From Deinococcus sp. Arct2-2 (lineage in GTDB: Bacteria; Deinococcota; Deinococci; Deinococcales; Deinococcaceae), in assembly GCF_004801315.1 (NCBI RefSeq), contig NZ_SSNW01000061.1:1-35656 (forward strand): a stretch of 35,656 nucleotides of DNA, in the 5' to 3' direction. The notes beneath the pieces are model-generated. The model saw only the letters and a list, made by a program, of their open reading frames with translations. It searched no databases and was not told where the DNA came from. Below, piece after piece: positions 18,669 through 29,079 of this stretch; the first letter of the stretch is position 1; every line of letters starts with the position of its first letter. The position numbers and the translations under genes were made by a program.

Positions 18669-19661
18669 TTACTTGACCAATCCCAATTTCCGTACTTCGT
18701 CGCGTTCTTCGGTGAGTTCCTGCGCGGTGGCGTCCATTTTGCCCCGGCTGAAGTCGCTGACTTCCAGACCCTGCACGATCTCGTACTGGCCGTTCTTGCA
18801 GGTCACGGGGAAGCCGTAGATCAGGCCAGCAGGAACGCCGTAGCTGCCGTCGCTGGGAATGCCCATGCTGACCCACTGGCCTTCCGGCGTGCCCAGCGCC
18901 CAGTCGCGCATATGGTCGATGGCGGCGCTGGCGGCACTGGCCGCGCTGCTGAGGCCGCGTGCTTCGATAATGGCCGCGCCGCGCTTGGCAACCGTAGAAA
19001 TGTAGCTGTTTTCGTACCAGTCGCGCTCTACCAGATCAAGGGCGGGCTGGCCGTCTACGGTGGCTCTGCTCAGGTCGGGGTACTGCGTGCTGGAGTGATT
19101 GCCCCAAATGGTCAGGTTCTGAATGCTGCTGACGGGTTTCCCGGTCTGCTCGGCCAGTTGCGAAATAGCGCGGTTATGGTCGAGGCGCACCATCGCTGTG
19201 AACTGTCCGGGGTTCAGGTCGGGGGCGTTTTGCTCGGCAATCAGGGCGTTGGTGTTGGCGGGGTTGCCCACCACCAGCACCTTCACGTTCCGGCTCGCCA
19301 CAGCATTCAGCGCCTCACCTTGAGGCTTGAAGATGCCGCCGTTGGCACTGAGCAGATCGCCGCGCTCCATGCCAGCTTTGCGGGGCATCGCGCCCACCAG
19401 CAGGGCGTAATCGACGTCTTTGAAGGCCACCATCGGGTCGTCGCTGGTCACGATGTCGGCCAGCAAGGGGAAAGCGCAGTCGCGGAGTTCCATCACGACG
19501 CCGTTGAGGGCTTTGAGGGCGGGTGTAATTTCCAGCAGTTGCAAAATCACGGGCTGGTCTTTGCCCAGCATGTCGCCGGACGCGATGCGGAACAGCAGGC
19601 TGTAGCCGATTTGTCCGGCTGCGCCAGTGACGGCAACGCGAACGGGTGGTTTGGTGGTCAT
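18669..19661 (-). CDS. mdh: Malate dehydrogenase
   Basis: The protein has 330 residues from the ATG at 19661, preceded by AGGAGG. The frame stays open far upstream, but that part belongs to other genes. The NAD site is [19 protein letters not shown]. Other marks are [15 protein letters not shown], the substrate region [13 protein letters not shown], and the catalytic His in [14 protein letters not shown]. It matches the Thermus/Deinococcus type of LDH-like MDH and interconverts malate and oxaloacetate in the TCA cycle. The stop codon TAA is now formed by the TA target duplicate plus the first base of IS630 copy A, so the protein is intact but its original terminator has been moved about 1.1 kb away. 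Confidence 0.95.
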   Translation of the reverse strand: MTTKPPVRVAVTGAAGQIGYSLLFRIASGDMLGKDQPVILQLLEITPALKALNGVVMELRDCAFPLLADIVTSDDPMVAFKDVDYALLVGAMPRKAGMERGDLLSANGGIFKPQGEALNAVASRNVKVLVVGNPANTNALIAEQNAPDLNPGQFTAMVRLDHNRAISQLAEQTGKPVSSIQNLTIWGNHSSTQYPDLSRATVDGQPALDLVERDWYENSYISTVAKRGAAIIEARGLSSAASAASAAIDHMRDWALGTPEGQWVSMGIPSDGSYGVPAGLIYGFPVTCKNGQYEIVQGLEVSDFSRGKMDATAQELTEERDEVRKLGLVK

Positions 19662-19724
19662 GGGTAAATCCTCCTGAGAGTTTGAAGTCTGCCCAACAAT
19701 AACGCGGGAAGCGGGAGGTGGTGG

Positions 19725-19787
19725 GTGGATCGTGGATCGTGGGAAAAGAGAAGGGCAAAAGAAGGGTTGGCTGTTTCCACGATCCAC
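19725..19787. repeat. Inverted repeat upstream of mdh
   Basis: GTGGATCGTGGA (19725-19736) and TCCACGATCCAC (19776-19787) are perfect 12-bp inverted arms with a 39-base interval. The left arm lies in a short tandem of GGATCGT units, and the right side repeats as CCACGATCC. It sits between mdh and the ComEC-like gene and may act as a transcript end for the latter. Confidence 0.55.
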
Positions 19788-19804
19788 ACTCCACGATCCG
19801 CCCG

Positions 19805-20485
<681 letters not shown>

Positions 20486-20491
20486 AGGGGT

Positions 20492-20497
20492 ACTCTA
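20492..20497 (-). promoter_or_regulatory. -10 box before the ComEC-like fragment
   Basis: TAGAGT on the minus strand lies 6 bases before the GTG at 20485, in the leaderless arrangement. Confidence 0.35.
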
Positions 20498-20542
20498 AAC
20501 TCAAAAGACTGGGTGGTCACACCGCTTGCCTAACCGGGCCGC

Positions 20543-20548
20543 TACACT
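20543..20548 (+). promoter_or_regulatory. -10 box of a leaderless promoter for the zinc-ribbon protein
   Basis: TACACT lies 6 bases before the ATG at 20555, with no ribosome binding site between. It matches the -10 box of the first operon exactly. Confidence 0.5.
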
Positions 20549-20554
20549 CCGGCC

Positions 20555-21373
20555 ATGCGTTTTCCCGCCGTCTGCCCGCAGTGCCAGCGTGAAGTGCAGG
20601 TAGAATTTGCCGACAGCGCCGTGCACGACGTGACTTGCCCGCACTGCAGCACCCGCTTTTGCGTGTTTGTTCGCAAGCAGAAGTTTGAAGTGTTGTTCGA
20701 TCTGGGCACCCGCGCCCTGATGGACGGCTACGCCCGCGAAGCCGTTGCTAGCTTTGCCGCCGCGCTGGAACGCTTTTTTGAATTCTATGTGCGCTCGTTT
20801 GCCTTCGAACGCGCTGCATTGGCGGGCCAAACTGACTTTGATGGCGCGGCAGACATCTTGGAATCGACTTGGCGGCATGTGTCCAGCCAATCCGAGCGGC
20901 AAGTGGGCATGATGGCGCTGGCCTACCTGCTGCGTGAGGGCCGCGAACCGGACTTTTTGACCGCCAAAGCCTTGGGCGCAGACTTCCGAAACCGGGTGAT
21001 TCATAGGGGGTACTTGCCCCGCCGCGAAGAAGTAGACGCCTACGCCGCCCGCGTGTTTGCCCTAATAGACCGTTTGCTGGGGGAACTCGGCACAGGCGCG
21101 GCACACGCGGAATTGGCCCAAGAACGCCAGTTCGCCGCCCACCTCGCCGCCCTCCCCGATGGAGTGACCGCCGTGTTTGAAGAACACCCCGGCATGTTCC
21201 GCGCCCGCCGCTTTGCCGGGGCCGGGGGCGAGAAATTAGGCGTCAAGAATCTGCCCGGACAGCCCGCGAGGGCTTCGGCACCGACTAAAGCAACTGCGCC
21301 CATGAACGATGCACAGGCTTTTCAAAAGGCGCTGAAGGAGCGGGGGCCACTGTTGAAGGGGTTACGGAAGTAG
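20555..21373 (+). CDS. Zinc-ribbon protein with HEPN-like helical domain
   Basis: The protein has 272 residues. A zinc ribbon at the N-terminus is given by CPQC (7-10) and CPHC (28-31). The middle (about 40-175) is helical and contains GADFRNRVIHRG, in which R145-N146-x3-H150 fits the RX4-6H motif of HEPN domains, many of which are RNases or toxins. The C-terminal 60 residues are low in complexity and basic. Base composition matches the host. A HEPN assignment rests on this one motif and helix pattern, so it is tentative. The AT-rich SUKH gene follows 66 bases later on the same strand. Confidence 0.55.
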   Translation: MRFPAVCPQCQREVQVEFADSAVHDVTCPHCSTRFCVFVRKQKFEVLFDLGTRALMDGYAREAVASFAAALERFFEFYVRSFAFERAALAGQTDFDGAADILESTWRHVSSQSERQVGMMALAYLLREGREPDFLTAKALGADFRNRVIHRGYLPRREEVDAYAARVFALIDRLLGELGTGAAHAELAQERQFAAHLAALPDGVTAVFEEHPGMFRARRFAGAGGEKLGVKNLPGQPARASAPTKATAPMNDAQAFQKALKERGPLLKGLRK

Positions 21374-21439
21374 GGGGTGGAGGGTGGGTTATGAAGATTA
21401 GAGAAATTCAATTAATTTTTCTGGTTGGAAGGGGATAGG

Positions 21440-21886
21440 ATGAGTGTTCAAGACATAACTAAATCACTCCATCCAAGTGTCGAGATTGAAGACATAGGCG
21501 AGCCAAGATTCTCACAAGAATTACTCTTGGGATACCAAAAAAGCCTATGTCTCATTATCCCCGACTGGTACAAAGAATTCCTCACAATATACGGTGCGCC
21601 GATTTTGCAAGTTAATGCTCAGAAGGCTAGATTTGATTGTGTTTGCGTGTTTGATTTGCAAGATTCCAAAGGCTATTTTCAAGACTACAACTTTGACGAT
21701 GAAGTTTTCAAAGGACGATTGCCTATCGCCAGTGATCTGGGTGGGCGCACCTTCTTCTACTCGGAGCGAGATGGAAAACCGGGCGTCTACCTTACCTATG
21801 CACCTCTAGATGAAGAATGTCTGGAGTTCATCGCCCCCAGCCTTCAAAGCATGTTATTTGAAGGCGTAGGGTTATCCGTCTGCTGA
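21440..21886 (+). CDS. SMI1/KNR4 (SUKH) family protein, possible immunity protein
   Basis: The protein has 148 residues from the ATG at 21440 (GGAAGGGG upstream). IIPDWYKEFLTIYGAPIL is the typical SUKH N-terminal helix-turn segment, with LPIASDLGGRTFFYS and GKPGVYLTYAP later, where the family has its D-x-G/Y-rich core. SUKH proteins neutralise nuclease-type toxins of contact-dependent systems in many bacteria. The gene is markedly more AT-rich than its neighbours, suggesting recent gain. No polymorphic toxin lies nearby, so it is either an orphan or paired with the preceding HEPN-like protein. Confidence 0.75.
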   Translation: MSVQDITKSLHPSVEIEDIGEPRFSQELLLGYQKSLCLIIPDWYKEFLTIYGAPILQVNAQKARFDCVCVFDLQDSKGYFQDYNFDDEVFKGRLPIASDLGGRTFFYSERDGKPGVYLTYAPLDEECLEFIAPSLQSMLFEGVGLSVC

Positions 21887-21970
21887 TAGTCCAATCAGAC
21901 AAAGGCACCTCAAAATAATTAGGTTCTGCCCTTCATCTCTTCCCACTCGCCACTTTCCGCGCGAAGCGCC

Positions 21971-23005
21971 TTACCTATACCGCCCAATATCCCGCAAATG
22001 CGCCTGATAATCGGCGTTCACATAAATTTTGCCGTCCAGCCCGTGCAAAAAGTACACGGCGTCGCGGCCATCCGGCAGCTTGCGATTCGGACTGAGGACG
22101 GCCAACAGCGCGGCCTGACCGGGGTTGTTGATCGGGCCAGCGGGCAACCCTTGCCGCGTGTAGGTGCTGTAGGGCGTGTCTTTGGTAAAGTCTCCGGCGC
22201 TGCGGTCAAGTTCGGGCAGGTCTTTGCCGAGGCCATACGCGACGGTGGGATCGCTGCCCAGCGCAATGCCGTCGCGCAGGCGGTTCAGAAACACTCCGGC
22301 GATGATGGGCATTTCGGCGTCGTTGGCGGCTTCGGCCTGCACCATGCTGCCCAAAATGACCCAGTCGCGCACGCTGAGGCCCAGCGCTTTGGCTTTGGAC
22401 ACGTTGGCAGGCGTAAATTCGGTCTTCATACGCTGCACGAGCGCCGTAACGATGGTGCGGGCGCTGTCTTTGGGCCGGAATTGGTAAGTATCGGGGAACA
22501 CGAAGCCTTCTAAGTTGGTGGCCGTCTTGACCTGAGCGTACTGACTCAGCGACACGTTCTTCAGTTCCGCCGCAATGGCCGCGCCGTCAAAGCCTGCCTT
22601 CTTGAAAATGGCGGGCAGATCCTTGATGCGCCGCCCTTCCGGAATGGTGACGCTGACGGTGGGAATGCGGGCGGGGCCAGCCAATTTGTCGGCTACCTGC
22701 TGCAAGGTGAGCTTGCCGTTCAGGTCGTAAAAGCCTTCTTTCAGGCTGCCCGCCGTGCCGTCTTGGCGCATGATGAAGCGCAGGGCGTCGGCGTTTTTGA
22801 TAATGCCCTTGTCTTGCAGGGTGCGGGCAATGCGGGGTAGACTGTCGCCCGATTTGATTTCCAGCGTGTAGGCCGCGCCCCCCGCAGGTGCAAGCAGGCT
22901 CCACACATACAGGAATGCGCCGCCCGCCGCCAAGAGCAGCAGCAGCACCAGCGTCAACAAAATCCAGACCCAGACCGGGGTCTTCCGCCCGCCCAGACGG
23001 GTCAT
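21971..23005 (-). CDS. mltG: Endolytic transglycosylase MltG
   Basis: The protein has 344 residues. One membrane helix near the N-terminus ([22 protein letters not shown]) is followed by a LysM-like region ([18 protein letters not shown]) and the YceG domain. Core motifs are [16 protein letters not shown] with the catalytic Glu, [42 protein letters not shown] and [19 protein letters not shown]. It cleaves newly made glycan strands in the membrane and helps set their length. The start overlaps the stop of the PfkB kinase gene (ATGA), so the two are translated as a pair, although no functional link is known. Confidence 0.94.
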   Translation of the reverse strand: MTRLGGRKTPVWVWILLTLVLLLLLAAGGAFLYVWSLLAPAGGAAYTLEIKSGDSLPRIARTLQDKGIIKNADALRFIMRQDGTAGSLKEGFYDLNGKLTLQQVADKLAGPARIPTVSVTIPEGRRIKDLPAIFKKAGFDGAAIAAELKNVSLSQYAQVKTATNLEGFVFPDTYQFRPKDSARTIVTALVQRMKTEFTPANVSKAKALGLSVRDWVILGSMVQAEAANDAEMPIIAGVFLNRLRDGIALGSDPTVAYGLGKDLPELDRSAGDFTKDTPYSTYTRQGLPAGPINNPGQAALLAVLSPNRKLPDGRDAVYFLHGLDGKIYVNADYQAHLRDIGRYR

Positions 23006-24078
23006 AGCGTCGCCGCCACAGGGGCTGTAGACACAGCACCCGGAGCCAGAATGCCCACCGAGGCCAACCGCGCCCTGAGTTCGTCATCGGCAGGCGGCCT
23101 CGCCCCGAAGCGCGACACCACCCAGCCGCCCACCTGCGCCCCAAGTTCGGCGGCCCGCACCGCGTCGCCGTGCGCCAGCCATCCGGCCAAAAATGCGCCG
23201 CCAAAGCTGTCGCCTGCGCCGGTGGCGTCCAGCAGATGATCGCGGGTGGCGGATACGCGGGTTCGGGGCTGGGTCGGGCCGTCCAGCAGCGCCCCTTCTT
23301 CGTCCAGTTTCAAGACCACTAGCGCGTTTGGGTAGCGTTGTCTAAGCCAAGTCATCGCTCGTTCGGGGTCGCTCTCGTGGCTCATGGCGCGGGCCTCGTC
23401 ATCGTTGGGGAAAATAATGTCGAAGGGGATGTTGTCCACGATCTCCAAAAAGTTCTCGCGGCCCATCTGCTGAATCATCTGAAAGCTGCCGGGGTCGAGG
23501 CTCAGCGTGGCTCCGGCGGCTTTTGCCAACCGCGCCGCTTCGAGGGCCGCTGCACGCGGCGGATCGCGGAACAGGCTCCATGCTGTCAGATGGAGGTGGC
23601 CCGCCCCGGTCAGCACCTCGCGGGGCAGTTCTTCGGGCAACAGTTCCCAGTCTGCGCCCTGCCCGGTCAACATGGCCCGCTGGCCGCGCTGGTCGATCAG
23701 GGCCAGAATAACGCCCGTGCGGTGCTGGCTACTGAGGGTCAGTTCGGCCTGCACGCCCTCGGCCTCTAGGTCGGCGGTCGCCAGTTCTCCAAATCGGTCG
23801 CGGCCAATCTTGCCCACGAACGTGCTGGGATATCCGGCCCGCCGCGCCCACACCGCCAAATTGGCTGCGCTGCCGCCGCCCAGCAGTTCCATGCGGCCTG
23901 TGGTGTCGCCGCCCGGCTGCAAGATGGTGTCGGGCTTGGCCAGCACATCCCACGCGAGATCGCCCAGAGAGACGAGGGGGCCACGCCCCGCCACGAGTAG
24001 CTCAGGCGCAAGCAGATCAGGCGCAGTCCGGTCAGATGCTAGGGAACCGGGCGCAGAGGAGGAAGAAGAATGCGTCAT
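23002..24078 (-). CDS. PfkB family carbohydrate kinase
   Basis: The protein is about 358 residues from the ATG at 24078; an ATG at 24093 is an alternative and neither has a strong ribosome site. Family marks are [11 protein letters not shown] near the start, [30 protein letters not shown], and [17 protein letters not shown] near residues 295-310 with the catalytic Asp and anion hole. It phosphorylates a sugar or sugar-like alcohol; the substrate cannot be read from sequence. It is divergent from the antiporter gene and coupled to mltG. Confidence 0.85.
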   Translation of the reverse strand: MTHSSSSSAPGSLASDRTAPDLLAPELLVAGRGPLVSLGDLAWDVLAKPDTILQPGGDTTGRMELLGGGSAANLAVWARRAGYPSTFVGKIGRDRFGELATADLEAEGVQAELTLSSQHRTGVILALIDQRGQRAMLTGQGADWELLPEELPREVLTGAGHLHLTAWSLFRDPPRAAALEAARLAKAAGATLSLDPGSFQMIQQMGRENFLEIVDNIPFDIIFPNDDEARAMSHESDPERAMTWLRQRYPNALVVLKLDEEGALLDGPTQPRTRVSATRDHLLDATGAGDSFGGAFLAGWLAHGDAVRAAELGAQVGGWVVSRFGARPPADDELRARLASVGILAPGAVSTAPVAATL

Positions 24079-24195
24079 GAATGCGGGAAGCATACCGTGT
24101 GGAGGCCGTGATGCTGCGTTCTCAGCCTTCATCGGTGGGTCAGCAAAGCAGGTGCGGCCCCGCAAAAAACTGGCTCGCTCTGTCATTCTGAGGCC

Positions 24196-26295
24196 ATGTG
24201 GCGCATAGGGTGTTGGATTGTGGTGGTGGCAGCGGCCTGCGCTGGGCTGACTTTGGATGGCTGGGCCGGGGCCGAAGCCGCGCACGCTGCGGGCGACGCC
24301 GCCCACACTGGTGTGCCCCCTTTCTTGCTGCAACTGACTTTGCTGCTGGGCGTATCGGCGCTGGCCGCCTACTTGTCGTTCCGCCTCGGCCTGATTCCCA
24401 TTATCGGGTTTTTGGTGGCGGGCGTGTTGGCCGGGCCGGGGGCGCTGGGCCTCATTCGGGATCAGGAATTGATCGCGGCGGCCTCCGAAGTGGGCGTGAT
24501 GCTGCTGCTGTTTACCATCGGCATCGAATTTAGCCTAGAGCGGCTGCAACGCATTGCCCGCCTGATTTTTTTGGGCGGCGGCCTGCAAGTGGGCCTCACG
24601 GTGGCCGCCGTGACCGGGGCGCTGGCAGCCTTTGGCGTGGGCTGGCAAAGTGCCGTGTTTACGGGCTGCCTGATTGCCCTGTCCAGTACCGCCATCGTAA
24701 TGCGGGTGCTGGCCGAGCGCGGGCAAACGGGCGCACGCACCGGGCAAGTGGCGCTGGGCATTCTGATTTTTCAGGACTTGGCGGTGGTGCTGATGGTGCT
24801 GCTGATTCCCATGCTGGCGGGGCAAGGCGGCGGCCTAGCCGGGGTGGCGCTGGCCCTCGCCAAAGCGGCGGGCATCATCGTGTTCGTGTTGGTGGCCGCC
24901 CGCCGACTGGTTCCGCCGATTATGGAAGTGGTGGCCCGCACCTGTAGCAACGAGATTTTTTTGCTGACGGTGGTGGCGCTGTGCTTCGGCACGGCCAGCC
25001 TCACGGCGGCGGCGGGCGTGAGCCTCGCGTTGGGCGCATTCTTGGCGGGCCTCTTGGTCAGCGAAAGCCGCTACGGAATGCAGGCGTTGGGTGAAATTTT
25101 GCCCTTACAAATCCTGTTCAGCGCGGCGTTTTTCTTGTCGGTGGGATTGCAACTGGATTTGGGGTTTCTGATCCGCAATCTACCCACCGTGCTGGGCGTG
25201 GTCCTGCTGCTGGCCGTGTTGAAGGCGTTGGTGACCGGAGTCAGCGTGCGGCTGCTGGGCGAACGCGCCGCCGTTGCCCTGCCGGTGGCGCTGCTGACCG
25301 CGCAGGTGGGCGAATTTTCCTTTGTACTGGCGGGTACTGGGCAGGCATTAGGCCTCAGCTTTGCGGGACTGGGCGAACGTGGCAATCAGATTTTTATCGC
25401 CTCCACCGTGTTGCTGATGGGCCTCACGCCAGCGGTAGCGGCGCTGGCCGGGCCACTGGCAACCGCAGGAGCCAGATTGCCGGGGGGCAAAAAACGTGAA
25501 GCTGTGGTCGCTCAGACTGCTGCCGCTGCACCTGCGGAAGCCGAGGGCCATTCCGCGCTTCCGGTGGCCGGACGGGTCGTGTTTGCCGGATACGGGCCGC
25601 ACGCTCGTTTGGCCGCCCGCGCCCTCAGCCGCGCTGGATTGCCGTATTCGGTCATCACGCGCAGCCCAGATGGAGCCAGCGAACTGACCGGGCGCGGCGC
25701 TCCGGTACTGATTGCCGACTACACCCGCGCTGGCCTGTTGAGGGAATTGAATCTGGCTTCGGCCCGCGCACTGGTCATTGCCGACGACGACCCCGAAATG
25801 ACCGAACGCGCCGTGAGCGTGGCCCGCACGGTGGCCCCCGATCTGGACATTTTGACCCATGCCGACAGCCCCGCCGCCCTGATGCAGTTGCAGGCCTTGG
25901 GCGCACGCCATGTGCTGACGCCGCGCCGCGAAATTGCCGCCGGGTTGCTGGATCTGCTGACCTCCGAACACCTGACGCGGGCCGAGATTGCTCGCCACCT
26001 TGCAGACCGTCCCGCCGTCTCGCTGAGCGCCGAGCAGCAGGCGCAGTGCGACCACGCCCGCGCCAACGCTGGCCCCACCACGCCCGAAGCCGATGCGTGC
26101 CTAGAGTGCATCGCCAGCGGAGATACTTGGGTGCATCTGCGCACCTGCATGACCTGCGGGCACGTAGGCTGCTGCGATTCCAGCAAAAACAAACACGCCA
26201 CTCGTCATGCCCGCACCCAAAATCACCCGGTCATCCGGAGTGCGGAGCCGGGCGAAACGTGGGCCTACTGTTTTGAACACGGCTGGACGAAGTAG
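24196..26295 (+). CDS. Kef-type cation:proton antiporter with RCK and UBP zinc-finger domains
   Basis: The protein has 699 residues. About 12 membrane helices form a CPA2 antiporter ([66 protein letters not shown]). A soluble RCK-like Rossmann domain starts [17 protein letters not shown] (about 455-570). The last 80 residues (from C618) form a UBP-type zinc finger: [24 protein letters not shown] and [13 protein letters not shown], with the Cys/His spacing of ubiquitin-binding fingers. It probably exchanges K+ or Na+ for H+, gated by a nucleotide at the RCK domain. The job of the finger in a bacterium is unknown. The gene is monocistronic. Confidence 0.88.
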   Translation: MWRIGCWIVVVAAACAGLTLDGWAGAEAAHAAGDAAHTGVPPFLLQLTLLLGVSALAAYLSFRLGLIPIIGFLVAGVLAGPGALGLIRDQELIAAASEVGVMLLLFTIGIEFSLERLQRIARLIFLGGGLQVGLTVAAVTGALAAFGVGWQSAVFTGCLIALSSTAIVMRVLAERGQTGARTGQVALGILIFQDLAVVLMVLLIPMLAGQGGGLAGVALALAKAAGIIVFVLVAARRLVPPIMEVVARTCSNEIFLLTVVALCFGTASLTAAAGVSLALGAFLAGLLVSESRYGMQALGEILPLQILFSAAFFLSVGLQLDLGFLIRNLPTVLGVVLLLAVLKALVTGVSVRLLGERAAVALPVALLTAQVGEFSFVLAGTGQALGLSFAGLGERGNQIFIASTVLLMGLTPAVAALAGPLATAGARLPGGKKREAVVAQTAAAAPAEAEGHSALPVAGRVVFAGYGPHARLAARALSRAGLPYSVITRSPDGASELTGRGAPVLIADYTRAGLLRELNLASARALVIADDDPEMTERAVSVARTVAPDLDILTHADSPAALMQLQALGARHVLTPRREIAAGLLDLLTSEHLTRAEIARHLADRPAVSLSAEQQAQCDHARANAGPTTPEADACLECIASGDTWVHLRTCMTCGHVGCCDSSKNKHATRHARTQNHPVIRSAEPGETWAYCFEHGWTK

Positions 26296-26313
26296 CGGTA
26301 AGCGACCGATGCT

Positions 26314-27060
26314 CTAGCCCGCTGTTTGTCGAGCCGTCGCAGTGCCCGCTGGCATGGTCTGTACGGCCCGGAACGCCAGCAACGTTGCCACCACGTCCAG
26401 CACGCCCCCCAAGCCGTACACCAATTGGCTGGTAAGGGTAGGAATAGTGCTGAATCCGGCGATGGGCACGACATTGAACACCGTCATGGCGACGCCGAGG
26501 GCCGCCGAGAGGTTCAGCCACCCCAGCAACCGCTCGCGGTCAATGGCTTCGGCAGGGTTGGTTGCCAGCCGTGCAAGGCTGCCGTACATGGCGTTGCTGG
26601 CAAAAATGGCCGCGCCCCATACGGTCAGCAGGGCCGTCAGGGCCACCGGATTGGCTTCCAGCGACGACTCGTTCATGACGCCGAGGACGGTGAGGAACCA
26701 CAGCGACAGCCGCAGCGCGGTCAGCCAAGGAAACGTGGCCCGCAGCGCCCGGAGTTGCCCTGAACCCGGTGCATCTGGCCCCGGCAGGGGTTCGGTGGGA
26801 ATGGCCTGCCCCAGCGTCACGCGAGCAAACGTGGCTGTCCACCACCACATCACCAGTGCGGCAAGGAAAGAATCGAAGGCGCTGAGCCAGACCAGTTCAT
26901 CCAGCCCGCCCGCCGCATTGCCGCGCCACAGCACATACGCCACCAGTCCGAACAGAGACGCCACTTGCACCCACAGCGCCGCCAACGCCAACGAACGCCA
27001 GCGGGGAGCATCGGCATTGGGGGCAGATTTGGGGGCCGGGGCTTTCATTTCGTCAGCCAT
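26314..27060 (-). CDS. Integral membrane protein of unknown function
   Basis: The protein has 248 residues with about six membrane helices (SLALAALWVQVASLFGLVAYVL, FDSFLAALVMWWWTATFA, LRLSLWFLTVLGVM, ALTALLTVWGAAIFASNAMY and LGVAMTVFNVVPIAGF among them). The Pro/Ala-rich cytoplasmic N-terminus gives two possible starts, 27060 and 27048. No family was recognised. It lies 57 bases after gatB on the same strand and could be co-transcribed. It is convergent with the antiporter gene, only 18 bases from its end. Confidence 0.7.
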   Translation of the reverse strand: MADEMKAPAPKSAPNADAPRWRSLALAALWVQVASLFGLVAYVLWRGNAAGGLDELVWLSAFDSFLAALVMWWWTATFARVTLGQAIPTEPLPGPDAPGSGQLRALRATFPWLTALRLSLWFLTVLGVMNESSLEANPVALTALLTVWGAAIFASNAMYGSLARLATNPAEAIDRERLLGWLNLSAALGVAMTVFNVVPIAGFSTIPTLTSQLVYGLGGVLDVVATLLAFRAVQTMPAGTATARQTAG

Positions 27061-27117
27061 AGCGGGCGGGTGGGGTGTGAGGTGTGGGAAGTGAAAGCCA
27101 GTGAATCCTCGTGGTTC

Positions 27118-28563
27118 TCACTCGGCCAGCTTTTTCAGCAGTTGATCCCGCACGACTTCGGGCTTGGCTTGGCCGCCCATTGCCTTCATGACCGGGCCAA
27201 ACAAGGCATTGGCGGCTTTGGCGTTTCCGGCGCGGAACTGTTCCACGGCTTTGGGATTGGCTCCCATTGCAGCGTCTATGGCGGCGTCTATGGCTCCAGT
27301 ATCCGTGACCACCATCAGCCCGCGCTCCTGCACCAGCGTTGCTGGGTTGTGGCCCGCCATCACGTCAGGCAGCAAATCTTTGGCAATTTTGCCGCTGATG
27401 GTTCCGGCGTCGATCAGGCGCACCAACGCAGCCAGATGCGCGGGCTGAAGCGCCGTGTCACGGATGCCCTGTTCACTGGCGGCTAGGAATCCGGTGACTT
27501 CGGTGAGCAGCCAGTTCGACAACCGCTGTGCATCCGGTGCTGGACTCTCCGACAACGCTTCGTCATAAAAGCGGCTGAGATTTACATCCAAGCTCAGGGT
27601 GTCGGCGTCGGCCTCGCGCACGCCCGCTGCCACATACCGCGCGCGCTTCTGGGCGGGCAGTTCGGGCATTCGCGCCCGCACACGCTCAATCCAGTCCGGC
27701 GTGATGTCCAGCGGGGGCAGATCCGGCTCCGGGAAGTAGCGGTAGTCGGCCTCCCCCTCTTTGGTTCTCATCAGGAAGGTCTTCTGGCCACCTTCATCCC
27801 AGCCCAGCGTGTCTTGGGTAATGCTGCCGCCGCCGTCCAGCACGCGGGCCTGACGCGCCGCTTCGTAGTCGATGGCACGGGCCACGCTGCGAAACGAGTT
27901 CAGGTTCTTCACCTCTACTTTGGTGCCCCAAGGCGTGCCCGGCTTATGCACGCTGATATTCACGTCACAGCGCATCTTGCCCTCTTCCGGCGTGGCGTCC
28001 GAGACGCCGAGAGCCTGCGCGATGGCCTGCACCGCTTCTAGGAAGGCGCGGGCCTGCTCCGGCCCGGTGATGTCGGCCTCGGTGACCATTTCGATCAGGG
28101 CCGAGCCAGCGCGGTTCAGGTCAAGCAGGCTGTAGGGCGCGTAGGTGGGGTGCAGCAGCTTGCCCGCATCGTCCTCTAGGTGGGCGCGGGTAATCCGCAC
28201 ACGCCCGCCCTCTACGTCTAGGTAGCCGTCGCGGGCAATCGGGCGGTCATATTGCGACAACTGAAAATTTTTGGGCGAATCGGGGTAAAAGTAGTTTTTG
28301 CGGTGAAACTGAGTAAAGCCTGACACGTCGCAGTTGAGGCCGAGGCCGAACATCATGCCCAGTTCTACAGCTTCGCGGTTGAGGGTGGGCAGCGCACCGG
28401 GCAGGCCCAGCACCATCGGGTCGGTGAATTCGTTCGGCCCGGCCCCGTGATAGTCGGCAGGACACGCCGTAAAAATCTTGGTGCGCGTCCGCAACTGCAA
28501 ATGGACCTCTAACCCGATCACTGTTTGGTAGCCCAACCCCTGAGAACCCGACACCTGAGACAT
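27118..28563 (-). CDS. gatB: Aspartyl/glutamyl-tRNA amidotransferase subunit B
   Basis: The protein has 481 residues, the usual length. The N-terminal kinase-like domain shows [37 protein letters not shown] and [19 protein letters not shown]. The middle contains [14 protein letters not shown] and [18 protein letters not shown]. The C-terminal helical and YqeY-like domains include [18 protein letters not shown] and [18 protein letters not shown]. With GatA and GatC, not in this window, it converts misacylated Asp-tRNA(Asn) or Glu-tRNA(Gln) to the amide. A TATCCT -10 box lies 9 bases before the start. Confidence 0.96.
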   Translation of the reverse strand: MSQVSGSQGLGYQTVIGLEVHLQLRTRTKIFTACPADYHGAGPNEFTDPMVLGLPGALPTLNREAVELGMMFGLGLNCDVSGFTQFHRKNYFYPDSPKNFQLSQYDRPIARDGYLDVEGGRVRITRAHLEDDAGKLLHPTYAPYSLLDLNRAGSALIEMVTEADITGPEQARAFLEAVQAIAQALGVSDATPEEGKMRCDVNISVHKPGTPWGTKVEVKNLNSFRSVARAIDYEAARQARVLDGGGSITQDTLGWDEGGQKTFLMRTKEGEADYRYFPEPDLPPLDITPDWIERVRARMPELPAQKRARYVAAGVREADADTLSLDVNLSRFYDEALSESPAPDAQRLSNWLLTEVTGFLAASEQGIRDTALQPAHLAALVRLIDAGTISGKIAKDLLPDVMAGHNPATLVQERGLMVVTDTGAIDAAIDAAMGANPKAVEQFRAGNAKAANALFGPVMKAMGGQAKPEVVRDQLLKKLAE

Positions 28564-28572
28564 ATGGGGTGC

Positions 28573-28578
28573 AGGATA
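28573..28578 (-). promoter_or_regulatory. -10 box of gatB
   Basis: TATCCT on the minus strand lies 9 bases before the gatB ATG; the leader, if any, is only a few bases. Confidence 0.4.
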
Positions 28579-28611
28579 GCGCGGGCTTGGGGGCTGGCCT
28601 TTCCGTCCGGT

Positions 28612-29058
28612 CTATTCCAGTCGGCCCGCCGTCAAGATATGGCCCAGCTCTCCCCCACTGGCCCGGAAGCCCAACGACTCGTACAGGGCGCGGGCTTGGG
28701 GCGTGGTGCCGAGGCTGAGGCGCGAGATGCCCCGGCTTTGGGCAGCGTTCAGGCAGGCCAGCACGGCGGCGCGGGCGTGGCCCTGCCTGCGGTGATCGGG
28801 GTGTATCCAAACATTCACAATTCGGCCCTGAAACGGCTGCGGATCACCCCGCGTCGGCCCCCACTCCAGCAGGGTCAGGCCCGCGCCGGAGATCACCTCT
28901 CCCGCATTTCCTACAGTCAGGAACCCCAAGTGCAGCCCGCGCTGCATGGCTGTTTCCACCCACCCTGCGTAGATGGGCCGTTCCTGCGCGTCGGCCTCGG
29001 CGGGGTAGCGGTGCAGGGCAATGGTGTGGGCGTCAGCTAGGGCAGCGGCACGGAGCAT
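28612..29058 (-). CDS. GNAT family N-acetyltransferase
   Basis: The protein is about 148 residues from the ATG at 29058. The acetyl-CoA site is in GRIVNVWIHPDHRRQGHARAAV (the R/QxxGxG/A-type loop), followed by LSLGTTPQARALYESLGFRASG, typical of the last GNAT strands. The first part (ADAHTIALHRYPAEADAQER) matches the substrate side of the fold. The substrate is unknown. It lies 48 bases upstream of gatB on the same strand and is divergent from the repeat protein at 29080. Confidence 0.85.
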   Translation of the reverse strand: MLRAAALADAHTIALHRYPAEADAQERPIYAGWVETAMQRGLHLGFLTVGNAGEVISGAGLTLLEWGPTRGDPQPFQGRIVNVWIHPDHRRQGHARAAVLACLNAAQSRGISRLSLGTTPQARALYESLGFRASGGELGHILTAGRLE

Positions 29059-29079
29059 AGGCCGTGTCAGACTACGTCC

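Larger units (their letters stand above)
17559..18671 (-). mobile_element. IS630-family insertion sequence (copy A) with TA target duplication
   Basis: The element spans 17561-18669 (1109 bp) and is flanked by TA at 17559-17560 and 18670-18671. Perfect 13-bp terminal inverted repeats are seen: ATACGGACTCCGA at 17561-17573, with its complement at 18657-18669. It carries a two-frame transposase on the minus strand. The insertion point is the stop codon of mdh: the TA duplicate plus the first element base recreate TAA. Joining the flanks predicts the uninterrupted stop was TAG. Confidence 0.9.

Noticed and set aside
24094..24333. N-terminal extension of the PfkB kinase
   Set aside because: It overlaps the start of the antiporter on the other strand and has no family similarity.
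26045..26295. Separate small zinc-finger gene after the antiporter
   Set aside because: The finger is in frame with the antiporter with no stop or start between them, so it is a fusion.
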